Assembly: GCF_001659605.2 (NCBI RefSeq)
Contig: NC_035165.2
Coordinates: 13,140,445-13,204,444, forward strand
Source: Manihot esculenta
Taxonomy: Eukaryota; Streptophyta; Magnoliopsida; Malpighiales; Euphorbiaceae
Length of the DNA: 64,000 nucleotides
Direction: 5' to 3'
The notes below the pieces were generated by a model. That model made no database searches, was not told where the DNA came from, and saw only the letters and a program-made list of their open reading frames with translations. Below are positions 1 through 11,823 of the stretch, one piece after another (position 1 is the stretch's first letter; each line of letters starts with the position of its first letter). The translations under genes and the position numbers were made by a program.

Positions 1-407
1 TCAAAACATGCTTAAATCTGAGTAAAACTCTCAAAGATTGGAAAGAACACATAGAAATCACTTAGAGAGGAAAGAAGACACACCTGAGGCGGCTGGGGAG
101 TCGGAAAGCTTATCCCTTGACCGACTGAGGGCCCCCTTAAATAGTGGCTGGCCAAACCTCCTTCGGCAGCCGAACGTGCCTCCTAATCCATGCAAAGTTC
201 GGCGGCCGAAACTCAACCTTCGGCGGCCGAACCTGGCAATTCTCCTCTATGCAAGTTCTTGCCAAAACTCAAGTTTTAAAATTCATTTAAATAAAAACCG
301 CTAAAAACATGTGTAAAAACATCCATGATACCCTTTGAGAGGAAACCGGCTCCGGAAAGTCCATCGGAACACCGGAAGTCCAGACCCCACTCTAGCCGGG
401 TATTACA
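1..407 (-). repeat. E1 3' LTR, partial
   Basis: Ends at 407 with GTATTACA, the reverse complement of the family LTR start TGTAATAC. It is followed directly by a minus-strand polypurine tract. It matches 4634-5040, so the two LTRs of E1 have hardly diverged. The rest of this LTR lies left of the window. It contains the TATA-like TTAAATA near 137-143 and GCC-palindromes near 207-233. Confidence 0.9.
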
Positions 408-445
408 TTCTTCCCCCCTTTAAGAACATTCGTCCCCGAATGTTC
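408..445 (-). other. E1 polypurine tract and adjacent stem-loop
   Basis: Read on the minus strand, a purine run (AAAGGGGGGAAGAA) ends at the LTR start at 407; it would prime plus-strand DNA synthesis. Next to it (424-445) are two 9-nt perfect inverted arms, GAACATTCG and CGAATGTTC, around a 4-nt loop. The same stem-loop sits at this spot in A, C/F and D. Confidence 0.8.
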
Positions 446-1600
446 CTCAAAGGAAAAGAACAAAAACAGGCAAACAAGCCTAAACTCTCCTCTAACAGCG
501 ATACAGGTGTACCAGAGATCCTCTTGATCACCACCTCTGGTCCACTATACCCTGTACTAGGACGCATCATGCTTCCTCTGCGCTACTCTGATTCCTTGCC
601 CTTCTCTCTTCATCTTTCCAATCCTGGTTTCTATACTGCTCGGACTATTCTCAAAGCTGCAGGTGCCATCCTGTAGGGTAGAAGGAAAGAAATGGTTCCG
701 CGTCTAGACACCACTCCTGGGCTACCCTCTCACTCCTGAACAGAAGGGAACCCTGACAGCTCGTCTGGGAACATCTAGTACTTCCTAGGAACGGGCACTG
801 AGGCTGATTCCCTGTCCTGACTACTGAACTTGCTCACAAGAGCAGAACCCTTTGACAACCTTTCCTGAGCAAAAGATGAGCCTACGGAACTGATATCACA
901 CCTCTGAGCATCTATACTCTGTCCCTCCAAAGGACTACCAGTCTGATCCATCCTGCGTTACTGCACTCTCCTACCTTGTCTCTGTGGACACAGGTAGTAC
1001 TCTGAGTAGGTAGCCAATCCGCCCTAGAATGACAGCACACAGTCAAATCTAGAACCATAAGGTCAGCTGGATCGCATCTACTCACCCCAATTTCTGAACT
1101 GAACTAACTCTGTCTCAGATGGATCACACTTAGGGCCACTGACCCAAGAAAACACTCTAAGCCCAGACGTCATCAAATCCCCTCTATCAATGGCTCACTA
1201 CGCAACAAGGAAAGCGAAACACTGGGGGTACACAAACTGTATACACATCCGAGCACTTCTAAGTGAACGTATCTCACGTCACGTGCTCAATGTGTTAGCC
1301 TGTACTATGTCAGGGTGAAGATCCAAGCGAAAGCTAATGGAACTTCCCTCGGGAATTTCTAAAGAAAAGGCTAACCCTTTCCTCTGCCTCTCCCTCTCAA
1401 TCCCAGACGGACTCTAAGCTCTTTCTGTACTCTTCCTCTTTCTCTGCTCGTACTTACTCTTATGCTTGCTCTCTTTCACTTACTTCCTCATCTTATTCTC
1501 TCTATTGTTTCTTCTCCTCTAGCCTCCTCTACTCTTTTGCCTTACCAACTCTTATTCTTTTCTTCCTCTTTTATTTCTTAGTGTCCTTCCACTTCTGCTC
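446..1600 (-). pseudogene. E1 decayed gag-end/protease/RT-start remnant
   Basis: No open frame remains. Short stretches still match the family on the minus strand: a trace of the conserved proline/tyrosine-rich RT approach near 655-680, a protease-region trace at 1015-1260, and the arginine/glycine-rich linker near 1375-1410. RT, RNase H and integrase are absent: sequence passes from the RT approach straight to the 3' untranslated region. Bases 1400-1600 are strongly pyrimidine-rich on the plus strand, probably an expansion of the purine-rich linker. 446-654 holds nothing I recognise. Confidence 0.6.
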
Positions 1601-2239
1601 TTACACTTTGCTACCTTTTGAGCTGCATATCTCTCTCTCATACTTATACACTTCAGACCACGCAAAAGTAAACATACCTGGTACCACGGGGTCTGATGTG
1701 GCTGCCTCCTCTCCTTGGCTCCTAGCCTGAGCCACTCTGCCTGCCAACATCTGCTGGGACTGACCTATCCTGGGCGCAGTAGGACACTCACGTGCGAAGT
1801 GCCCTTCCTGTCCGCACTGGAAACATGCCGTAGTCCCTGCACGACAGACTCCCTTATGCATCTTTCCACACCTCTCACATTGCGATCTTCCTCTTCCAGA
1901 GCTCGCACTCACATCTCGATTTACCCTAAAGCGCTTCCACATCCTGCCCTTCCTAGTCCTACCCCACTCCCTCGTGGTTTTCCCCCACCTTTTGCCTCTT
2001 GTGGCAGCTGTACTCCACGTGGAGGGATCATTTTCTCCTGAACCAGAAAGTTTGGAAGCCTTGGTCTGAGCATCTCCTGAACACTCTTCATCCATATTCA
2101 CCTGTATACCTACACTCCTTCTCTGCATCTCTAATGCTACCTCTACTTCTCTTCTTCTTAGGTCTATTCCTTCTCTCCCTTGCTCAAACGATCCTTCAGA
2201 CGGATCTGATTCCACAGATCGACTCGCTCCACTCATCTT
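1601..2239 (-). pseudogene. E1 shortened gag with zinc knuckles, no capsid domain
   Basis: A minus-strand frame of about 212 codons from the ATG at 2239 (MSGASRS), in the usual place for this family's gag start just after a CTTCAG acceptor-like site. Normal gag in the neighbours runs N-terminal arm, proline/tyrosine-rich linker, capsid (retrotransposon gag) domain, basic stretch, then two zinc knuckles. Here the linker and capsid are missing, and the N-terminal arm joins a basic stretch and both knuckles (CERCGKMHKGVC and CFQCGQEGHFAREC, about 1760-1880). The second knuckle is a complete CX2CX4HX4C. The open frame could be chance survival or could still encode a nucleic-acid-binding peptide. 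Downstream protease is decayed. Confidence 0.65.
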
Positions 2240-2492
2240 AGCTCTCCTGAAGATCAAAAACAATCATGAGCACACATAGAGGTCATATGAATACACATGA
2301 ACACACAAAATAGACACCTGCATACACAGCAGAGCAGTCATGGCATTCATATCATCCTCAAAACTGGACTCATCCTATGTGGACATGAGTGAACCTAATG
2401 TGCTTTGCCGTCTAAGACAACCTCGTTCCGATGTGAGATCTCTCTCATCCCTGAGCATCTTAGCTCAACACACCGTACTCTAGAGGCCCTAT

Positions 2493-2504
2493 GCTCTGAT
2501 ACCA
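2493..2504 (-). other. E1 primer binding site (tRNA-iMet)
   Basis: The plus strand reads GCTCTGATACCA, the reverse complement of TGGTATCAGAGC, which pairs with the 3' end of plant initiator-Met tRNA. It lies two bases from the LTR end at 2507. The leader between it and gag (2240-2492) holds no coding signal. Confidence 0.9.
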
Positions 2505-2506
2505 TC

Positions 2507-5040
2507 TGTAACAGCCCGGAAACCGGTACCCTCTTTGTAACGGCCCAAACTGCTCGGCACTAGGATCCAGATCGGCTTAAGGCCGCCGGGACCCGTAGTA
2601 AGCCTGCTATGAACTCTGTGTATCTGTTAAAATCCCATACATGATCCGACTCGACTATTCCTTATTAAAACTTGTCTTTAAAACTACCAGACTTAACCTT
2701 TAAAACACTGTACTATAGGTCCAATCATATGAACCAAATGCTCAGACGTACTAATCTGAACTAGCCCTCAGGGCTATCTGTACTAAAGCAGTGATACTCT
2801 ACCAAGTAACCTCCATGCACTATGCTCTGAAACATAGAACCCACCCTGTAGGGTCAGCATATCATAAGTTAACTTGGCTACCATAGAGTCACAGGAATCA
2901 AACCTGGTCTTCTCTATTGGCCTCTCTATGGATCACAGGAATCAAACCTGGTCTTTCCTCCGCACTGGTCTTGGGTCAAAGGAAGTAATCCCTGTCTTCC
3001 CTCACAGTTCTATTCACTGGGTTTTCGAAACACAACATGTATTAAGCCTGGTTTGACTCATTTCTCATCAAGCAACTATAAAACAGGATACATGCATACA
3101 CTAGGGATTAACATACACTGACAATAGGCAAAAGCACATTCTAATACATTGATACCTTAACTGACTAACTATTACATCACTTTACATATATCCTTTGACA
3201 TACATCATGTCCACACTATACTATTACATATGCAATCCTTTAGCAACTCTGATGCTTCTACCCTTCCCAGCTACTCTGAACCTGCAAAACTGGGATGAAG
3301 GGAAAGGGATGAGCTTCTACAGCCCAGTGAGTAGAAACACTGAAAACAGTTCATTCATACGCACTAGATATGAAAATGCATCACAACACAAACATCTCAA
3401 TATATCTTGGATTAGACATGACCCCAAAACTCCCTCGACGGGCTATTGAAGTCGCCTTGGTCCAATCCCCACTAAGGTAGACATGACCCCAAAAATACCC
3501 TCTGTCAACACGGGCCCCCCCAAAGGAGCTACACAGGGCATTCCAACAAGTAATTGCCCAACTGACCTGACACAATGACAGGAGCCGAAGCTTAGGCTAT
3601 TGGAGTCGCCTGGGTCCACCTAATCTCTGATCACATAATATGCAATGCTTCACATTCGTGATTCTAATGCAATCACCCTAATACATATCATAGCATTCAT
3701 GATGCATGAACTATGCTAAAGCATTATGTTTCTTTAATAAAAGATTAAGTTTAGTTCTACTCACCTCTGCTCCTCTGGCAGATACTGTACTGACTCTGTA
3801 ACTTCTATCTCTGATGACCTCCTCGAACTCTCGGGTCCAAACCTATACAAATGGACTCGAATGAGGTGCCAAACACACTCTAAACAACTCATAAACAACT
3901 CTACAATAACTCCCCAAAACCCCTCTACAAGCTCATAAACCAAACACATAAAGCATGCAAAAGAAGGCTGGACAGGACACTTTCGGCGGCAGGGTCGGCG
4001 GCCGAATGTCCTCTCCAGAGACGAAACTCATGCACCTTCGGCGGCCGAATCTCCACTTTCGGCGGCCGAACCCTTTCGGGGGCATGGTTCGGGGGCCAAA
4101 CCACACTCCAGAGACGAAAGTCTCAACCTTCGGCGGCACCTTCGGCGGCCGAACCTCCCCTCCAGAGACGAAAGTCCAATCCTTCGGGGGCAGGTTGAGG
4201 CAGCCGAAACCACCTCCTCAACACGTTCGGCGGCCGAACCCTCCTTCGGCGGCCGAAGCTGGGTTCTCCAGTTAGGCAGAACCTCGCTCACCTCATGCTC
4301 AACTTCCCCCAAACCTTACTCAACATGCATACAACACTCCACAACTTGCACATATGCGTATATATGCACAAAGGGGTCCAAAACTAGCCTATACCCCCAA
4401 CAAAACACACTCAACTCATCAAATAGCACATAATCACCTCAAAATCCTCAAAAACTCAAAACATGCAACGACCCATGTAAACTCCTTAAAACCTTCAAAA
4501 ATCATGAAAACATGTAAGAAATCTCCATACTCCTCTTGTAAACAAAAGGATGGAAGATCCTAACGTGAAGAAATGGAGGAAACCCTCTCCAAAGCATCAC
4601 ACCGTCAAAACGCAACCTTTTTGCTTAAACTCCTCAAAACATGCTTAAATCTGAGTAAAACTCTCAAAGATTGGAAAGAACACATAGAAATCACTTAGAG
4701 AGGAAAGAAGACACACCTGAGGCGGCTGGGGAGTCGGAAAGCTTATCCCTTGACCGACTGAGGGCCCCCTTAAATAGTGGCTGGCCAAACCTCCTTCGGC
4801 AGCCGAACGTGCCTCCTAATCCATGCAAAGTTCGGCGGCCGAAACTCAACCTTCGGCGGCCGAACCTGGCAATTCTCCTCTATGCAAGTTCTTGCCAAAA
4901 CTCAAGTTTTAAAATTCATTTAAATAAAAACCGCTAAAAACATGTGTAAAAACATCCATGATACCCTTTGAGAGGAAACCGGCTCCGGAAAGTCCATCGG
5001 AACACCGGAAGTCCAGACCCCACTCTAGCCGGGTATTACA
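2507..5040 (-). repeat. E1 5' LTR, complete
   Basis: 2534 bp from TGTAACAGCCCGG (LTR end on the minus strand) to GTATTACA (LTR start). TATA-like TTAAATA (4770-4776) lies upstream of the GCC-palindromes 4832-4866 in plus coordinates, which is the promoter order when read on the minus strand; a second palindrome cluster is at 3975-4255. The 5' splice site conserved in sister LTRs is changed here (GAGTA in place of GGTAA near 4530). Confidence 0.9.
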
Positions 5041-6455
5041 TGGAGGCAGTTTCGGCTGCCAAACCTTGCCCCCGAAAGCTAGGCTTTTGGGTGAGAAAGG
5101 GGCTTTCGGCCGCCGAAAGAGGGAGTTCGGCCGCCGAAAGTGCATGAGTTTCGTCTCTGGATGAGACTTTCGGCCGCCGAAGGTGCCGCCGAACATGCAT
5201 GAGTTTCGTCTCTGGAGGGAGGTTTCGGCCGCCGAACCAGCCGCCGAAAGTGCCTAGTCCAGCCTTCTTTTGCCCATTTTTCCATGCATGCCTATGATGT
5301 TTTAGAGGGGTTTTGGGGCGATAGTAGGAGTTATGTTTAAGTAAGTTTGGTCCTCATTTGAGTCCACCTGTGTAGGTACGGACCCGAGAGACCAAGGAGG
5401 CCCACAGAGTTAGAGTTACAGAGACTGCTCAGCAGTTGACAGAGGTGAGTGGAACAGAATTTTATTTTAAAAGTTAAGAACTGTTTTAGCATGATTCATG
5501 CATCATTAATGCCATGTTTATGTAGGATGCTTTGCATTAGTATTCACCAAGTTGATGCATTGCATTATTACTTGTATATGTGGATTGGACCGAGGCGATC
5601 TCAATAGCCCATAAGTCTGTCATTATTGTATGTCCTGTGTGAGCTCCTTTGGGGCCGGGCATTTACCTTGGATGAGTCCTGTGAGAGCCCTTATAGGGTC
5701 GGGCACCATGAGTAGTTAGTGAAAGACCTGTGTGAGCTCCTTTGGGGGCCGGGCACTGACAGAGGGAGTTTTGGGATCATGTCCAATCCGAGATGTGAAA
5801 TGTTTGTGCAGTGATGCATCATATGATAACATGTTTTAAATGTGATTTTTTATAGATTCCGCTCACTGGGCTTTAGCAGCTCATCCCTCTCCCTAACCCC
5901 ATTTTTCAGGGCCTCAGAGAAGAGAAAGAGAAAGAGAAAGCAAGGGTAAAAGTATATGTAATAGCATAGAATAGTGGACATGATTATTATGATGATGTAC
6001 AGTACAGAGTTTATGTAATGTATAGAAATGATGTTATAGCAAGTTATGTATTGAGTTATAGAATTGTGCTTGGCCCTAGTGTATGTTTATCCCTTTGCAC
6101 ATGATCATTTTATGATTGAGATAATGTTGTTATGATGCGCTAGGCTTGGTGCATGGTAGTCTTTCTATCTCTGTAGTTACTGTATGGTACCATAGTAGGT
6201 ATCACTCTTCGAGTGCATACAGACAGAGCATGCATAGTCCAGGCTTAGTTGATGAGAAAAGTTTCAAGAAAAGAAAAGATAGTCAAGCAAAGAAAAAAAA
6301 AAGAGAAGAGTAAGTAACAGTTTTAAGCTTAAGTATGATCATGTATGGGATTTATCAGGTACACAGAGTTGACAGTAGGCTTACTACGGGTCCCGGCGGC
6401 CTTAAGCCGATCTGGATCCTAGTGCCGGTGATGGTCCGGTAAGCGGGCTGTTACA
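5041..6455 (+). repeat. A 5' LTR, 3' part
   Basis: Aligns with 12685-14097 of A's 3' LTR. Its first roughly 860 bp lie left of the window, displaced by E1. It has GCC-palindromes at 5100-5250, the conserved TGTGTAG|GT and GAG|GTGAGT splice-like sites (about 5376 and 5443), and ends TGTTACA next to the primer site. Confidence 0.92.
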
Positions 6456-6458
6456 GAT

Positions 6459-6470
6459 TGGTATCAGAGC
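6459..6470 (+). other. A primer binding site (tRNA-iMet)
   Basis: TGGTATCAGAGC, three bases after the LTR end; complementary to the 3' end of plant initiator-Met tRNA. Confidence 0.95.
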
Positions 6471-6726
6471 ATAGGGCCTCTAGAGTACGGTGTGCTGAGC
6501 TAAGATGCTCAGGGATTAGAGATATCTCACATCGGAAAGAGGTTGTTTTAGAGGGCAAGCACAATAGGAAGATCATGTCCACTAGGATAGGATGTTGAGT
6601 CCTGTCTTGATGTGTAATGCCATGATTTTATGCATGTGCATTTAATGATATGCTATGAGTTGAGGGTTCATGTTGTTACATGGATCCTATGATGCTAACG
6701 TTCATGTTATGTTTTCAGAAGCTAAG
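6471..6726 (+). promoter_or_regulatory. A gag leader with conserved splice acceptor
   Basis: Non-coding leader. It ends with a pyrimidine stretch and AG at 6717-6718 (TGTTTTCAG), 8 nt before the gag ATG at 6727. The same acceptor-like site precedes gag in B, D, E, F and H. Its partner donor for A would lie in the off-window part of the 5' LTR; the matching site in the 3' LTR is AAGAG|GTAAG at 12360/12361. Confidence 0.55.
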
Positions 6727-9700
6727 ATGAGAGGAACCCGTCGATCAGCTAGATTTACTGGAGCTCCGCCCGAGAATGAGGGTATGGAAGGGCGTCCCCC
6801 TGCTTTGCCAAGAGCTATGTCCCAAAGGGCAGGCAGAGAAAGATCATCAAGGGACCCTAGAAGGTCTTTTGATGAAAGCAGGAGGGAGACAGAACAGAGA
6901 AGAAGATCGAGTGATACAAGGGAAGAGATGGATGTGGATCCAAGAAGGGATGGAGGGTTAGGTGTTGGCACTACAGAGGAGGATGTGGGATCATCACAGG
7001 GAGGCGGTCAGGCCTCGGGGTATGGTTATCCACCCCACTATCAGCCCTACCCACAGGGCCCAGGATATTCGATGGGAGGTACATCGGATTATCCTAGTTT
7101 TCACCCATATCCCACATATATGCCTTATCCACCGTATTACCCCCCATATCCACCATATCCCATGTATCCACCCTCACCTTTTTACCCCAGTCCAGCATAC
7201 TCTACACCAGAAAGTTCTGCACCTCCCCCACCACCACCAGTGGTACAACCAGAAGCCCCAGTTATCCAAACACCTCAACCTGGCCCATCTGTGAGGAGCA
7301 AGGTAAAGATGACTGATTACCTAAAGTTAGATGCTCCTAAGTATCAATCAGGAGATGATCCGTTTGAGTACATTAAAGCAGTCAAGATGATAGCAGATGA
7401 GTTAGGGGCAGATGATACTAGAGCCATTCAGATAGCAGGGTTCACTTTAAAATGTAAGAAGGCGAAGGAATGGTTTGGCGTCTATGTGGACCCTAGGTTG
7501 GATAACATGTCTTGGGAGGAGTTTGCTAATGAGTTTGCCGGATGGGCATTCCCAGATAGTTCGAAAGAGCTAAAGATGATAGAGTTTGAGCAGCTCAAGC
7601 AGACAGAGGATATGAGTATTGATGAGTTTACTGACAGGTTTCTGGAGTTGCTGCGATATGCAGGACAGGCCTATGATACAGAACAGAAAAAGGCTAGGAG
7701 GTATGCTATGAAACTGCATTCCAGGTATTCCTCTTTGATCCATGCAGCCGAGAGGGAGAGTTTCCACACCGTGGTGGATTTAGCACGGAGGATGGAGGCT
7801 AGTGCCATTATACAGGGTACAGTGAAACAGCAGCCGGCACAGTCTTCAGGTTCTAAGACCCCAGGTAGGGGTAAGTCAGATCCCTCTTCACAGGGTGCAG
7901 CAACTTCCAGTGGTAAGAAGTGGAGTGGTTCCACGCAGAAGTCGAGGAAGAATAAGTTCTGGAATAAGATTAAAGCAGGTCTGGGATTAGGCAGTGGCAT
8001 GAGTTCAGGCTCAGAGGTGCCAGTGTGTGGTAGGTGCGGTAAAGTGCACAAAGGAGTTTGTCGTTTGGGGATTACAGGATGTTACAGGTGCGGCCAGGAG
8101 GGACACACGGCTCGTGAGTGCCCTCAGGCATCTTTCACGGCACCATCCCAGCAGACAGCTCCAGCTAGCATGCCACAGCCACCAGTTTCAGGTATGACGC
8201 AGGGTAGAGGCAGAGGGAGAGGGTCAGCCTCTTCATCTGCGGGTCCCCGAGGTGGAGGTCCGTCAGCTCCGGCGCGGATTTTCACGATGACACAGCAGGA
8301 GGCAAACACTTCTAACACCGTGGTGTCAGGTAATCTCCTCATTGGGTGTTCTGAGGTGTATGCTTTGTTAGACCCTGGTGCTTCGCATTCCTTTGTTGCT
8401 CCCAGAGCCATAGAGAGAGTGGGTTTGATGACGTCTGGGTTAGAGTGTCCCCTATGGGTCAGTGGCCCTAAGTGTGATCCATCGTTGGCAGAGACAGTCT
8501 GTCGACATAGTCCAGTGTTTTTAGATGGTAGATGCCTTCCAGATGACCTTGTGGTTCTAGAGTTGACAGATTTTGATGTCATTCTAGGGATGGATTGGCT
8601 ATCTACATATGGTGCTACCTTGGACTGCAGAGACAAGGTAGTTAAGTTCAGAGATGAGGATGGATCTGAGTTTGTCTTCAGAGGAGACAAGAGGGGCACG
8701 CCTAGAGGTCTGATATCAGCCCTACAGGCTCGTAGGTTGCTCAGGAGGGGATGTCAGGGATATCTTGCACATGTGAGAGAGCTAGACAGTCAGGTCAGGG
8801 ACCCCAGTTTAGTGCCCGTAGTCAGAGAGTTCCCAGATGTGTTTCCAGATGAGCTTCCAGGACTACCACCTGATAGGGAAATAGAGTTCGAGATAGAGTT
8901 AGTGCCTGGTACCAGACCGATCTCTATCCCTCCCTACAGGATGGCCCCAGCAGAGCTGAAAGAGTTGAAAGAGCAGCTACAGGAGTTGGTAGATAAGGGT
9001 TTCATCCGTCCAAGTACCTCACCTTGGGGTGCTCCAGTGTTGTTTGTCAAGAAAAAGGATGGATCCCTTAGACTTTGTATCGACTACAGGCAGTTGAACA
9101 AAGTCACTACCAAGAATAAGTATCCTCTCCCCAGGATCGATGATCTATTCGACCAGCTAGCAGGAGCAGGTTGTTTTTCTAAAGATAGATCTGAGATCGG
9201 GCTATCATCAGCTGAGAATCAGGGAAGAGGATGTACCTAAGACAGCTTTCAGGACCAGATATGGGCATTATGAGTTCTTAGTGATGCCGTTCGGGTTGAC
9301 TAATGCCCCTGCAGCATTCATGGATCTCATGAACCGAGTTTTCAGAGAGTACCTGGATCACTTTGTTATTGTCTTCATAGATGATATCTTGGTGTATTCC
9401 AGGAATGCAGAGGAGCATGCCCATCATCTGAGGATAGTCCTGCAGACCTTGAGAGAGCATGGTTTATATGCCAAGTTCTCCAAGTGTGAGTTCTGGCTAA
9501 GGAGCATTTCATTCTTGGGGCATGTAGTGTCAGATCAAGGTATAGCAGTGGACCCCAAGAAGATAGAAGCTGTAGCCAATTGGCCTAGACCCACCATAGT
9601 GACAGAGGTCAAGAGTTTCTTGGGTTTGGCAGGCTACTACAGGAGGTCCGTTCAGGACTTCTCTAAGATAGCGGCTCCTATGACCAGATTAACCAGAAAG

Positions 9701-11716
9701 AACCAGAGATTCACATGGTCTGACCAATGTGAAGCGAGCTTTGAAGAGTTAAAGAGAAGATTAACTTCAGCACCGGTGTTAGCTCTGCCTACTAGTGATG
9801 AAGACTTCACAGTGTTCTGTGATGCGTCCCGAGTGGGATTAGGTTGTGTGTTAATGCAGAATGACAGAGTAATAGCTTATGCTTCTAGACAGCTGAAGAA
9901 GCACGAGCTAAACTATCCAACACACGATCTTGAGATGGCAGCTGTTATCTTTGCACTCAAGATGTGGAGGCATTACCTCTATGGGGTGAAATGTGAGATC
10001 TTTACAGATCATAAGAGCCTACAGCACATCCTGAGTCAGAGGGAGTTAAATTTGAGGCAGAGACGGTGGGTGGAATTGCTTAGTGATTATGATTGCAAGA
10101 TCCAGTATCATCCGGGAAAGGCAAATGTTGTAGCCGATGCCTTAAGCCAGAAATCACTAGGCAGTTTATCTCACATTACAGCAGAGAGGAGGCCGGTGGT
10201 GAAGGACTTCTACAGGTTAGTTGAGGAAGGGCTACAGTTAGAGTTAACTGGTACAGGTGCTTTGATTGCACAGATGAAAGTTACACCCGTGTTTCTGGAG
10301 CAGGTGGCTCAGAAACAACACGAGGATCCAGAGTTGATCAAGATTGCCAGGACTGTTCAGTCAGGCAAGAGCGAAGAGTTCAGATTTGATAACCAAGGGA
10401 TTCTCCGCTACGGGCATAGACTATGTGTACCAGACGACATCAGTTTGAAAGGAGACATTATGAGAGAAGCTCATAATGCGAGATATAGCATTCACCCTGG
10501 AGCCACCAAGATGTATCAAGATCTGAAGAGAGTGTATTGGTGGCCAGCCATGAAGAGAGAAGTGGCACAGTTTGTGTCAGCCTGCGAGATATGTCAAAGG
10601 GTGAAGCTAGAGCACCAGAAGCCGGCTGGAATGCTTAACCCACTGCCGATTCCAGAATGGAAATGGGAGAATATAGCCATGGATTTTGTAGTGGGGTTAC
10701 CGGCGACGTCCAACAGACTAGACTCCATATGGGTGATTGTGGATAGACTGACTAAATCTGCTCACTTCATTCCTGTCAGGAGTGGCTACTCTGTGGACAA
10801 GCTAGCGCAGGTATATGTTGAGGAAGTTGTGAGGTTACATGGGGCTCCTATTTCTATAGTGTCTGACAGAGGACCCCAGTTTACCTCCAGGTTTTGGCGA
10901 AGTCTGCAAGAGGCTATGGGCACAAGATTAGACTTCAGCACGGCTTTCCATCCACAGACTGACGGACAGTCAGAGAGGACCATCCAGACCATAGAAGATA
11001 TGCTTCGAATGTGTGTGCTAGATTTTGGCGGATCTTGGAGGCAGCATCTACCCTTAGTGGAGTTTGCCTACAACAATAGCCATCATGCTAGCATAGGGAT
11101 GGCCCCATATGAAGCTCTGTATGGGAGGAAGTGCAGGTCACCAGTTTGTTGGGAAGAGGTTGGAGAAAGGTCCCTAGCAGGGCCTGAGGTAGTAGAGATC
11201 ACGAACAGGGTGGTGCCCATCATCAGAGAGAGGCTCAAGACTGCTGTGAGTCGGCAGAAGAGCTATGCAGACGTTCGCAGAAAGCACATAGAGTTTGAGG
11301 AGGGGGATCTGGTCTTGTTGAAGGTGTCTCCAATGAAAGGGGTGGTTCGTTTTGGGAGGAAAGGTAAGCTGGCTCCGCGGTACATTGGACCTTTTGAGAT
11401 TTTGCAGAAGGTCGGAAATGTGTCGTATAAGCTTGATTTGCCTATGTCTATGGAAAGAATCCATCCAGTCTTCCATGTTTCGATGCTAAGGAAGTTTGTG
11501 TCAGATCCGAATAAGGTTCTCAGCGAACCAGATGTGGAGATCCTAGGTGATCTCACGTATGTAGAACAACCAGTGCGGATCATTGACACCCAGATCAGAA
11601 AGCTAAGGAACAAGGAGATCCCGATGGTGAAAGTCCTCTGGAACCACCATAACATCGAAGAGTGCACCTGGGAGACACGGGAGTCTATGCTCCAACAGTA
11701 CCCCCATCTCTTTTGA
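6727..11716 (+). pseudogene. A gag-pol polyprotein, one frameshift
   Basis: Single long gag-pol frame. I start it at ATG 6727 (MRGTRRSAR), as in all sister copies, though the frame is open from 6670. Order: N-terminal arm; Pro/Tyr-rich linker (7020-7290); capsid (7310-7800); two zinc knuckles (about 8028-8114); protease with DPGAS (8371-8385); reverse transcriptase with FIDD (9374-9385); RNase H; integrase with an HHCC finger and a complete DDE triad ([16 protein letters not shown]); chromodomain-like tail (11560-11716). One extra base near 9184 shifts the frame inside the reverse transcriptase (stop at 9238-9240); the rest is open in the next frame to the normal stop. A DALSR-to-DALSQ change in the RNase H end is the only other oddity seen. 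Least damaged complete copy in the window. Confidence 0.93.
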
Positions 11717-11786
11717 GGTTAGTGTTAGCTTCTTTTGTTCGTTATGTGCTTTATGTTATGTTTTTACTCTGTTTTGAGTTAGAGAG

Positions 11787-11823
11787 GAACATTCGGGGAC
11801 GAATGTTCTTAAGGGGGGGAGAA
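11787..11823 (+). other. A stem-loop and polypurine tract
   Basis: Perfect 9-nt arms GAACATTCG (11787-11795) and CGAATGTTC (11800-11808) around GGGA, then AAGGGGGGGAGAA (11811-11823) abutting the 3' LTR. The tract primes plus-strand DNA synthesis; the role of the stem-loop is unknown. Confidence 0.85.

Larger units (their letters stand above)
1..5040 (-). mobile_element. E1: internally deleted Tekay-like LTR retrotransposon
   Basis: Minus-strand element. Its left LTR (1-407, cut by the window edge) matches 4634-5040 of the right LTR base for base as far as I can compare. The interior is only about 2.1 kb (408-2506) instead of about 5.4 kb. It keeps primer site, polypurine tract, a shortened gag and decayed protease sequence, but no reverse transcriptase, RNase H or integrase. 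It lies in the 5' LTR of element A: sequence right of 5040 resumes at the point equivalent to 12685 in A's 3' LTR. The expected 5-bp duplication (5041-5045, TGGAG) has its partner outside the window. It is best read as a non-autonomous derivative moved in trans. Confidence 0.85.

Noticed and set aside
1715..2241. Plus-strand open frames opposite the E1 gag
   Set aside because: Shadows of the minus-strand zinc-knuckle frame; no recognisable product.
3970..4260. CRISPR-like array of short palindromic repeats
   Set aside because: Spacing is irregular, units vary, both orientations occur, and the same cluster sits at the same place in every LTR; this is LTR structure in a plant retroelement.
3933..4312. 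Short Arg/Pro/Gly-rich open frames over LTR palindromes on both strands
   Set aside because: They arise because the GC-rich palindromes lack stops in several frames; they recur in every LTR, are not conserved as protein, and disagree in frame.
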